Assembly: GCA_938042065.1 (NCBI GenBank)
Contig: CALISG010000023.1
Span: 1 to 64,000 of the forward strand
Direction of reading: 5' to 3'
DNA length: 64,000 bases
DNA from: an uncultured Candidatus Saccharibacteria bacterium
Lineage (GTDB): Bacteria; Patescibacteriota; Saccharimonadia; Saccharimonadales; Saccharimonadaceae
The translations under genes and the position numbers were made by a program. The notes below the pieces were generated by a model that did no database searches, was not told the DNA's origin, and saw only the letters and a program-made list of their open reading frames with translations. Positions 57,294-64,000 of the stretch are shown here, piece by piece (position 1 is the stretch's first letter; each line of letters starts with the position of its first letter).

Positions 57294-58496
57294 TCAATCA
57301 ACCAGCTGACTGTCCAGCCAATCAAAAACCACGCTATGCGCCAAACGTAGATTATTCAGCTGACAATGAGCGTCAGCACCGCTTTGCGAATCGAACTCAT
57401 GCAGCGTCGTATCAAGTCCGCGCCGGATAAATTCGTCGTGGAGATATCGCGTTTGCCGCCGGAGTTCAGCACCTTCGCTCTCCCCCATGAGAAACAGCGA
57501 CGGACAGGTGATAGCTTGGTGATCGACAACCTTTGCCTGTTCGAAAACTTCATTGATCGCCGAACGGAAGTCGCTCGTGCCGAACTGCCAAGCGTATTTT
57601 TTCAAATTGATATCGGCGACTTCATTGATGTTCCCTGCTAATTTTAAAGCAAGATTCATCAGCCAGCCGGGCGCTTTGAGCGCTGCGCCGAACTCACGAC
57701 GGAACAGTTCTGCCACGTCAAAAATAGGCGTACTGGCAATCCACGCGCTAATCCTTATGTCTTTTGCCGCCGCTTGAGCAGTAAAATACCCGCCACCGCT
57801 AACACCGTATAGCGCAATGTGACGCGCGTCGGGATTTTCGGTTTGCAGCCAGTCGAGGCACGCAGCAATCGGTTCGCCGGCGTCAACAGTGAAAGTGAGA
57901 CCTCTGGTGGGATTAGAGCCTTGACCGGGTAAATCAACCATCAGCACATTATAGTTCCGCCGCCACCCCGGCCAGCCAGCAAAATAAAACAAATCCTCCC
58001 GGTACGTATCACCGCCGCCGACCATGACCACGGTCGGACGCTTGCTGTCGCAGTGAAGATAGTAGCCGGGTAAATAGCCGGTTTGATACGGAACGCGCAC
58101 GGATTTGATCGGTATATCTATCGCCTTAGCGGCACCAGCGAAAGCGTCTTCCATAGCGCCGACAAGCTTCGGATATTCCGGAGAAAACGGATCAGCGAAC
58201 TGCAGTACTGCCCGATAGGCATAGGTTGCGCCAAAATAGCAGTCGACAGCCATTTGTTCACCGGTGGCTGCTTTTGCCGAGCGAACAAGATAATCAGCAT
58301 GGTCCGTAAAACAGGATCGCCACTTACTCGGTTTTCCGTCGCGCCCGATCTTATGTGCCAGATAAAACAACTCACCATGCGACATCCCGAACAGCTCCGC
58401 CACACCGAGCATCCAGTTGAAAAAGAAATCGGTATCGTCATTATCAAAGAAGATTTTAGTCGATTGCCGTTTGAGGATTTTTTCGTTTTTTTGCAT
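57294..58496 (-). CDS. FrsA-like alpha/beta hydrolase
   Basis: 400 aa. N-terminal helical region (1-120), then an alpha/beta hydrolase: VVMVGGGDTYREDLFYFAG (about 155-173), VDLPGQG, nucleophile elbow GVSGGGYF (near 235-242), Asp in CPSLFLMGESEGAE and His in DAHCQLNN. Layout resembles FrsA/DUF1100 esterases and dipeptidyl-peptidase-like hydrolases. No signal peptide. -10 TATAAT lies about 26 bases up; no strong ribosome site. Confidence 0.78.
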   Translation of the reverse strand: MQKNEKILKRQSTKIFFDNDDTDFFFNWMLGVAELFGMSHGELFYLAHKIGRDGKPSKWRSCFTDHADYLVRSAKAATGEQMAVDCYFGATYAYRAVLQFADPFSPEYPKLVGAMEDAFAGAAKAIDIPIKSVRVPYQTGYLPGYYLHCDSKRPTVVMVGGGDTYREDLFYFAGWPGWRRNYNVLMVDLPGQGSNPTRGLTFTVDAGEPIAACLDWLQTENPDARHIALYGVSGGGYFTAQAAAKDIRISAWIASTPIFDVAELFRREFGAALKAPGWLMNLALKLAGNINEVADINLKKYAWQFGTSDFRSAINEVFEQAKVVDHQAITCPSLFLMGESEGAELRRQTRYLHDEFIRRGLDTTLHEFDSQSGADAHCQLNNLRLAHSVVFDWLDSQLVD

Positions 58497-58713
58497 GATA
58501 ATTCACTTCAGACATTATTATACATGATTTCCAGTCAAGCCACTAGGCTACTGTAACATCTCATTGACGCTTGGCACAATGTATGGTACAGGTAGAGCGG
58601 CGAGATTAAAATCATACACTTAATGAATATAGGCTAGTTTACTGCAATCTGAAACAGACGAGTATCCGCCGCAATTGCATTCTCCCGCGCTTTCAGGCAT
58701 AATCATAACCAGT

Positions 58714-59367
58714 ATGTACTATATCAATAGGATTGAGCTGGGGCGGACTTTGGCGGGGCGCGTGAGCGATTTGAAGGGTCAGGAAGCGGTCGTTATCGCG
58801 CTGAAAGAAGATGCGCTGACAGCTTGCATTGGTTTGGCGAGCGAGATTAACGCTTGGGTGTTTCCTTTGCTTAGCAAGCGAATCATTATCCCTGGCGATC
58901 CGCGGGTGGTCGGGCTGATTGACCCGGCGGGTATGTTCACGTGGAACCCCGACCTGGAAAAACCGCAGCGCGACGGCATTGAGCTAGAATCCCGCTCGGT
59001 ACTAGAAGACATGAAGCGCCAGGCGTTTTCTGAATTGAACCGCATTCTTGATCAATACGGGACATTTTCTAAGGATGGCCTCAACGGGAGAGTGTTGCTG
59101 CTGACCGGCGACATCGTCGAAGACCGGATAGAGATTGCGATGGCTCTGGAATATTTGAAGAGTGTGCGCTACAGAGCCTTATATGGACTGGGTGGCAATG
59201 TAGATAGTACAGCGGCAGATTATTTTCACCTGCAAACTGATAAAGACGTCGCCCTGGATGTCATGACTCATATGTTTCCGGCGGAGCATTATTTCGAGCA
59301 AAAAGACAGCTACACGCCGGAAGAGTGCCGCTTGTTAGTAACGAATATTTCGCAATATTGGACATAG
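58714..59367 (+). CDS. Phosphoribosyltransferase-like protein
   Basis: 217 aa from the ATG of MYYINRIELG. Pattern of a type I PRTase: an N-terminal INRIELGRTLAGRV helix, VVIALKEDALTACIGLASEI (PPi-loop region), and GRVLLLTGDIVEDRIEIAMALEYLK, where the PRPP loop VLLVDDVxTTGxT would be. The two acids and Thr-Gly-x-Thr are largely changed (TGDIVEDR), so it may bind but not turn over PRPP. Leads into the moxR operon with 15 bp spacing. Confidence 0.5.
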   Translation: MYYINRIELGRTLAGRVSDLKGQEAVVIALKEDALTACIGLASEINAWVFPLLSKRIIIPGDPRVVGLIDPAGMFTWNPDLEKPQRDGIELESRSVLEDMKRQAFSELNRILDQYGTFSKDGLNGRVLLLTGDIVEDRIEIAMALEYLKSVRYRALYGLGGNVDSTAADYFHLQTDKDVALDVMTHMFPAEHYFEQKDSYTPEECRLLVTNISQYWT

Positions 59368-59382
59368 AAAGGAATAATCATT

Positions 59383-60597
59383 ATGAACCCAAATCCGTTT
59401 ATATCAGCAGATCAAGAACCAGCGCCGACTCAGCCGGATTCGCTGGCGGACACCAGTACGTCCGCGGTTGTTCCTGAGGCGCAATCTCAGCCGGAAAATC
59501 AGCCTCAGTTATCGACCGAGCCAGCAGTTCAGCCTCAGCCTGCAGCTACACCAACACAATTCCAGCCTGCCGCCCAGCCAGCGGCACAGTTTCAGCCCGC
59601 GTCTGCGCCGATTAGCGACGACGAGCTAGCTGCAGCTAACCAAAATATCCAGACTGTTTTCGACGCTTTCTCGTCGCGAGTGGTCGGACAAGAAAACTTG
59701 CGGACAGCGTTGATGGTTAGCTTGATGACTGGCGGGCATATTCTGCTAGAAAGCGTACCAGGACTCGCCAAGACGACAGCCGTGCAGACGCTAGCCGCCA
59801 GCGTGCAAGGCTCTTTCAAGCGCATTCAATGCACGCCAGACTTGCTACCAAGCGACATCATCGGTACGCAGATTTACGATTATAACAAGGGCGAGTTCCG
59901 CACCGAGCTAGGCCCAGTGTACGCCAATTTCGTACTATTAGACGAGATCAACCGCTCCAGCGCCAAAACCCAAAGTGCCATGCTGGAAGCGATGCAGGAG
60001 AAGCAGACCAGCATCGGCGGACAACGCTATAATTTACCGAAACCCTTCATTGTGCTGGCCACCCAGAACCCGATTGAACAGGAAGGAACTTACGAGCTGC
60101 CAGAGGCACAGTTGGATCGCTTTTTGTTGAAAGAAGTTTTGTCCTACCCTGCTCCGGACGAGGAATTAGAGATTTTGAAACGCATAGAATCGGGCAAGTT
60201 AAGCGAGGCGCCGAATAATAGCAACACGCCAAATATCGAGCTAGCGGCAGTCGAGACGCTGCAAAGCTTGGCGCAAAAAGTATACATTGACGACGCTATT
60301 AAGAATTATATTGTGAAAATTGTCTCGGCGACGCGCAATCCAGCCTCAATCATACCAAGCGAAACAGCGCGCTACGTCCAATACGGCGCCAGCCCGCGCG
60401 CCAGCATCGCTTTCCAACAAGTCGCCAAAGCCCTCGCGCTAATTAACGGTCGCAACTACGTTATTCCAGAGGACGTCAAACAATTACGCCACAGCGTATT
60501 GCGCCACCGCATTATCCTCAATTTTGAAGCCATCGCCGACCAAGTTCATCCGGAAGTTATCATTGATTCGATATTTAACGCTGTTCCTGTGCCGTAA
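59383..60597 (+). CDS. MoxR-family AAA+ ATPase
   Basis: 404 aa. Residues 1-85 are a Gln/Pro/Ala-rich linker, unusual for MoxR. AAA+ core: Walker A-like ESVPGLAKTT (about 124-133), Walker B LLDEINRSSAKTQSAMLEAM (about 186-205), sensor 1 LATQNPIEQEG. MoxR proteins act as chaperones for VWA proteins, three of which follow. Ribosome site GAAAGGA. Confidence 0.92.
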   Translation: MNPNPFISADQEPAPTQPDSLADTSTSAVVPEAQSQPENQPQLSTEPAVQPQPAATPTQFQPAAQPAAQFQPASAPISDDELAAANQNIQTVFDAFSSRVVGQENLRTALMVSLMTGGHILLESVPGLAKTTAVQTLAASVQGSFKRIQCTPDLLPSDIIGTQIYDYNKGEFRTELGPVYANFVLLDEINRSSAKTQSAMLEAMQEKQTSIGGQRYNLPKPFIVLATQNPIEQEGTYELPEAQLDRFLLKEVLSYPAPDEELEILKRIESGKLSEAPNNSNTPNIELAAVETLQSLAQKVYIDDAIKNYIVKIVSATRNPASIIPSETARYVQYGASPRASIAFQQVAKALALINGRNYVIPEDVKQLRHSVLRHRIILNFEAIADQVHPEVIIDSIFNAVPVP

Positions 60598-60598
60598 T

Positions 60599-61480
60599 AT
60601 GCCAAGTCTCTTCGCCAAAGTCAAAGCCAAGATGGATCTCTACGCCCACGAAAAGGTGCGGAGTTTGCTGGACGGTCAATACGGCTCGGTATTTAAGGGG
60701 CGCAGTCTCGATTTCGATGATCTGCGCGAATACATTCCTGGCGACGATGTAAAAGATATCGACTGGAAAGCGACTGCTCGCAGTAGCGGTATTCGAATCC
60801 GGCGTTACCAAGCAATCCGCAAACATAATATTTTACTAGTGGTCGACACTGGCTGCCACATGGCAGCGACCAGTAAAAGCGGCAGCAATAAGCGCGACAT
60901 CAGTATCATGGCTGCCGGAGTCTTAGGCTACATCGTATTGCGACACGGCGATTTGATCGGACTGGTATCCGGCGACGCCAAAAATAACACCTATATTCCT
61001 TTCAAAAGCGACGATCGGCATATCGAGCAGCTACTGCGGCACATTGAAAAGAGTACTCAGCTAGCAGCAGCGCCGAGCAATATCGTGAATCAGCTTGAAT
61101 ATATTGCACGCAATTTACGACGCAAGATGATGCTGGTGGTGGTCGCCAACGACGATGAACTGACCAGCGAGCACCAGCACATTATCCGGCGGTTGCGCGC
61201 CCAGCACGAGATATTATGGATAACTGTCAATGACTCTTCAGGACTTGACGGAAACCGCAGTTTTTATGATATCGACGATTTGGCTGAGCTGCCTTATTTT
61301 ATCCGCAAACAAACGAAATTGCAGGCTGATTTCGACCGCGAGCAGCAATCATACTACCGCGAATATTCCACTGCCCTGGAGCGTTTGGGCGTCATCAGCG
61401 AGCGAATCTCCGGAGAAGAGGACGTCGTCGGCAGTTTCTTTTCACTGTTAGAAAGGCAAAAGCATGCGCGCTGGCACTGA
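60599..61480 (+). CDS. DUF58 protein (VWA-like)
   Basis: 293 aa from the ATG one base after the moxR stop; the longer frame overlaps moxR. DUF58 signature RSLDFDDLREYIPGDDVKDIDWKATARS (quoted part LREYIPGDDVKDIDWKATAR) near 35-60, then a VWA-like fold with VVDTGCHMAA in place of DxSxS. Works with MoxR in maturation of surface or respiratory complexes in other bacteria. Confidence 0.92.
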   Translation: MPSLFAKVKAKMDLYAHEKVRSLLDGQYGSVFKGRSLDFDDLREYIPGDDVKDIDWKATARSSGIRIRRYQAIRKHNILLVVDTGCHMAATSKSGSNKRDISIMAAGVLGYIVLRHGDLIGLVSGDAKNNTYIPFKSDDRHIEQLLRHIEKSTQLAAAPSNIVNQLEYIARNLRRKMMLVVVANDDELTSEHQHIIRRLRAQHEILWITVNDSSGLDGNRSFYDIDDLAELPYFIRKQTKLQADFDREQQSYYREYSTALERLGVISERISGEEDVVGSFFSLLERQKHARWH

Positions 61481-61943
61481 GCTTCGCGAATGGGTAGATT
61501 ATGACCCGCTGTGGCTGGTTATCGGCTGTTTGCTTTTAAGCGCGATTATTTTATGGTACGGATTTGTGTTTTACTCTACTCGCCGCCGCTCTCACCGCAG
61601 CCTGGCAACGCTCAAACCAAAACCATACACGCCGCCAGATCTGACTGATTTGAAACAGAAATACCAACGGCTAATCAACGAAATTGAACAAAATCACGCT
61701 GCCGGAAAGCTATCCTCGCGTAAAGCCCACCAGAAATTAAGCCACGTTCTTCGTATGTTCGTCGTCGAGATAAACGGTCACCGCGTTGACACGTTGACGC
61801 TGCGAGATTTAGAAAAGACTCGCTATAAAACATTGGCGGCTGCCATCAAACAATTCTATATTCCTGAATTTACTGCAGTTGAACAAGGCAGCGTTGCCGA
61901 GGCAGCGGCGTTAGCCAGAAAGACGGTAGCGGCATGGAATTAG
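61464..61943 (+). CDS. Single-span protein of MoxR operon
   Basis: 159 aa. One span near 16-36 (LWLVIGCLLLSAIILWYGFVF), then a helical cytoplasmic domain with RKAHQKLSHVLRMFVVE. Occupies the place of the DUF4381-type protein in Bat operons. Overlaps DUF58 by 17 bp and the next VWA gene by 10 bp. Confidence 0.7.
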   Translation: MRAGTELREWVDYDPLWLVIGCLLLSAIILWYGFVFYSTRRRSHRSLATLKPKPYTPPDLTDLKQKYQRLINEIEQNHAAGKLSSRKAHQKLSHVLRMFVVEINGHRVDTLTLRDLEKTRYKTLAAAIKQFYIPEFTAVEQGSVAEAAALARKTVAAWN

Positions 61944-62944
61944 TTTTTTGGCAATTGTCGCTGGCGTTAATTATAATTATCGCCCTGCTGTGGTTTGCCG
62001 CGCCGATTATACTCCGCCGATACGGCCGATCGAAACGCCATGACGCGCCTAGGCAAAAACTCCCTATCGCTAATACATCGCGGCTGCGCGCTTTCCCGCT
62101 CTATATTCAGCAGGTTAAGCGGTATAAAAAACTATTGGCGGTTGTACTAGGACTGCACGCGCTCCTGCTGGTTATGATGATTATACTAGCTGGTCGCCCG
62201 TCGTCTGTAGCCGTCGTTTCTCCCGAGGTGAAAAATCGCGACATCGTGTTATGCCTTGATGTGTCGCGGTCGATGTATGAATATGACGTAGAGATTATTA
62301 AAACTTACCGCACATTGGCGCGAAAATTTGACGGCGAACGACTTGGTTTGGTACTGTTTGACCGCTCGCCGGCAGTGATATTTCCTTTGACAGACGACGC
62401 CAGCCTAATTGATAGCAAATTAGCGCTAATTGAAAAGGCGCTGACGCCACCCGGAACGCTGGAATATTTCGATATTTTATCTGGCACGGTAGTCTCGAAC
62501 GGGCAAGGCTCGTCGCTGATCGGCGATGGACTAGCGAGCTGTATCAGCCGCTTCGACAAGTTGGACAGCAAACGCTCCCGAAGTATCATTTTAGGAACCG
62601 ACAACCAATTGGCTGGCACGCCGATAATTTCCCTGCCCGAGGCAGCAGAATTAGCCAAACAAAAAGACATCCGCGTATACGCTATTTACCCGAATAGTAA
62701 TAAAAACCGCGAAGCCGAAGCGGCAGAATTGAAGCGAACCATGCTGGCGACGAGCGGCGATTACTACGCACTGCGCGACAAAAGCACAATTCCAAACATT
62801 GTCCAAAAAATCGCCGCCCAAGACACCTCCCGCTTCAAAGGCACGCCGCGCGTTACTCGCACCGATCGGCCACAATTACTACTATACGGCATGCTTATCA
62901 TCATAATTTCCCTTATTATTATCGATTGGAGGCTTCGCATATGA
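61934..62944 (+). CDS. BatA-like VWA membrane protein
   Basis: 336 aa. Spans near 6-26 and 65-88, VWA domain with intact MIDAS motif DVSRSMYEYD (DxSxS, near 107), and a C-terminal span (318-333). Binds a divalent metal and partner proteins outside the membrane. Overlaps the next gene by 4 bp. Confidence 0.88.
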   Translation: MELVFWQLSLALIIIIALLWFAAPIILRRYGRSKRHDAPRQKLPIANTSRLRAFPLYIQQVKRYKKLLAVVLGLHALLLVMMIILAGRPSSVAVVSPEVKNRDIVLCLDVSRSMYEYDVEIIKTYRTLARKFDGERLGLVLFDRSPAVIFPLTDDASLIDSKLALIEKALTPPGTLEYFDILSGTVVSNGQGSSLIGDGLASCISRFDKLDSKRSRSIILGTDNQLAGTPIISLPEAAELAKQKDIRVYAIYPNSNKNREAEAAELKRTMLATSGDYYALRDKSTIPNIVQKIAAQDTSRFKGTPRVTRTDRPQLLLYGMLIIIISLIIIDWRLRI

Positions 62945-63942
62945 TAATGCAACCGATTTTGCCGTGGTATCTGTTGCTGATAATTCTGGTAGTTGCTGCA
63001 ATTTTTACAGGTTGGAGAATTTTTTCCAAACCAATATCCAACCGGCAAGCGTGGCTGCGGCGGTTCTGTATTGTCTTGCTCATCATTACCGCTTGTTTTC
63101 GCCCAGCTGTTCCCGGCGAAGTGAAAGAATGGGGCGCGCCGCTAGTCGATGTTTATGTTGTCATGGACACAACGATGAGTTCTGCTGCCGAGGATTATGA
63201 TAACGGCCAGCCGCGAATCAACGGCATGCGCCGCGACGCCAAAGAAATTGCCAAAAAGCTGGTTGGTGCGCGATTTAGCCTAATAACTTTCAATAATAAA
63301 ACTTTCGTTGATTCGCCGTTATCAACGGACGTTAGAATGTTTGAATCGGCAGTTAACACGGTAAATATCATCAGCGAAAGCTACGCCATGGGCAGCTCAA
63401 TCGACGCGCCGATTGACACCATCGCCTCGGAAATTACTCGCACCAAGCATAAAAATCCCGAGCGCACCTCGCTGCTATTTTACCTGGGCGACGGCGAACA
63501 AACCAGCGACGCCTCGCCAAAGTCATTCGCCAGCTTGAGACCACTGCTTGGCGGCGGCGCGATCATGGGCTACGGCACCGCTGCCGGCGGAAAAATGAAA
63601 ACGCCAAGCTACAGCGGCGGCTTTGACGGTTTTTACTTGCGCGGGCCAGATTTGAAATATGCCGTATCAAAAATCGACGAGACAAATCTTAAAAACATCG
63701 CCAGTCAAACAGACCTGCCGTACACGCACCGGCAAACCCCAGATTCCATCGACGCCGTCGTCAAGAACGGCTCCGTCGATAAAGCTGTCAGTAGCAGCCG
63801 CTCGTTCGACGGCTACAACGATATCTATTGGATAGCGATATTTACGGCTGCTATTCTGCTGGCCTTTGAAATCAGAACCATCTATTTGCCTTTGCGCAGA
63901 CTTCAGAATATAATGCCGTCGGAGGGAGAAAATCGTGAGTAA
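62941..63942 (+). CDS. BatB-like VWA membrane protein
   Basis: 333 aa from ATG 62941 (GGAGG upstream); the ATG 5 codons earlier lies in the previous gene. Two N-terminal spans, VWA domain with VMDTTMSSAAED in which the MIDAS DxSxS is DTTMS (changed first Ser), and a C-terminal span (about 303-322). Works with the BatA-like protein. Confidence 0.85.
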   Translation: MIMQPILPWYLLLIILVVAAIFTGWRIFSKPISNRQAWLRRFCIVLLIITACFRPAVPGEVKEWGAPLVDVYVVMDTTMSSAAEDYDNGQPRINGMRRDAKEIAKKLVGARFSLITFNNKTFVDSPLSTDVRMFESAVNTVNIISESYAMGSSIDAPIDTIASEITRTKHKNPERTSLLFYLGDGEQTSDASPKSFASLRPLLGGGAIMGYGTAAGGKMKTPSYSGGFDGFYLRGPDLKYAVSKIDETNLKNIASQTDLPYTHRQTPDSIDAVVKNGSVDKAVSSSRSFDGYNDIYWIAIFTAAILLAFEIRTIYLPLRRLQNIMPSEGENRE

Positions 63943-64000
63943 GAATCGTCCATTTGACCTGAAAAAACTAGATTTTGAAAAAATCCGCCGAGAAAAACGT
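63935..64000 (+). CDS. Next gene of MoxR operon, start only
   Basis: GTG at 63935 overlaps the previous stop by 8 bp and follows GGAGGGAGA. The 22 codons visible read SKNRPFDLKKLDFEKIRREK, a basic N-terminus. By operon context it may be a TPR or further Bat-type protein; the sequence is too short to tell. Confidence 0.55.
   Translation, partial: MSKNRPFDLKKLDFEKIRREKR

Noticed and set aside
1..64000. Reassigned UGA codon (as in SR1/Gracilibacteria)
   Set aside because: Several genes end naturally at TGA with a neighbour starting at once, and no gene needs TGA read through.
1..64000. Insertion sequences, prophage or integrated plasmid
   Set aside because: No transposase, integrase, phage structural gene, flanking direct repeats or att-like duplication at the tRNAs was seen.

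Overview
The window looks like part of the chromosome of a small-genome Patescibacterium (Candidate Phyla Radiation). The closest fit from gene content is Candidatus Saccharibacteria (TM7); this is inference, since no marker gene was compared. Supporting signs are moderate GC, tightly packed genes with 1-35 bp overlaps, many small membrane proteins of unknown role, a very short bL32 without a zinc ribbon, a split transketolase, a short Rel protein ending after TGS, no amino-acid or cofactor synthesis in the window, and use of the standard code (TGA as stop). No insertion sequence, prophage, CRISPR array or rRNA was found. tRNA-Gln(CTG) and tRNA-Phe(GAA) are present, both with encoded CCA.

Layout. 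1-3709: start of a GalU-like gene, then gatC-gatA-(membrane HEPN-like protein)-gatB on the minus strand. 3809-8634: GH13 glucan enzyme, LD-carboxypeptidase, uvrB. 8668-15215: a carbon operon read right to left (rpiB, rpe, tktN, membrane protein, tktC, class II aldolase, PfkB kinase, SLOG protein). 15240-16370: a 1.1 kb unit of nearly continuous RNA/DNA hairpins containing a small membrane-protein gene. 16415-29542: GAPDH homologue without its catalytic cysteine, rel, ppa, PLD protein, trxB, FKBP, P-type ATPase, ThrE-like exporter, pheT. 29650-36444: accessory stretch with two M16-like paralogues and several tiny genes. 36447-42880: pheS, aquaporin, rmuC, PAP2, hisS, tRNA-Gln. 43101-47935: trmD, khpA, rpsP, rnc, NUDIX, nusB, rpmF, interrupted by two tiny-gene cassettes. 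48074-58496: lipoprotein, leuS, surface protein, murF-like ligase, CHAP protein, tRNA-Phe, metal-responsive regulator pair, SPFH protein, hydrolase. 58714-64000: MoxR-DUF58-VWA-VWA operon running off the end.

Two expression styles stand out. About fifteen ordinary genes appear leaderless: a -10 box (often TGC-TATAAT) ends 6-9 bases before the ATG, so transcription would start at or next to the start codon. In contrast, five small genes (15541-16086, 31753-31950, 35595-35804, 43878-44039, 45713-45979) have TTGAC-type -35 boxes, long structured leaders, strong Shine-Dalgarno sites and a codon choice rich in G/C at third positions.

The best candidate for an undescribed system is this set of small genes. 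Three of them (31.6, 43.8 and 45.6 kb) share one promoter design: TTGACR, 14 bases, then the palindrome TGATATATATATCA covering the -10 box. Two of these also share a nested leader hairpin and a related terminator stem, although their proteins are unrelated. In three of the five, the coding sequence itself is folded from back-to-back inverted repeats with stems up to 18 bp. The shared control parts with different payloads suggest a co-regulated cassette family whose RNA structure is under selection.
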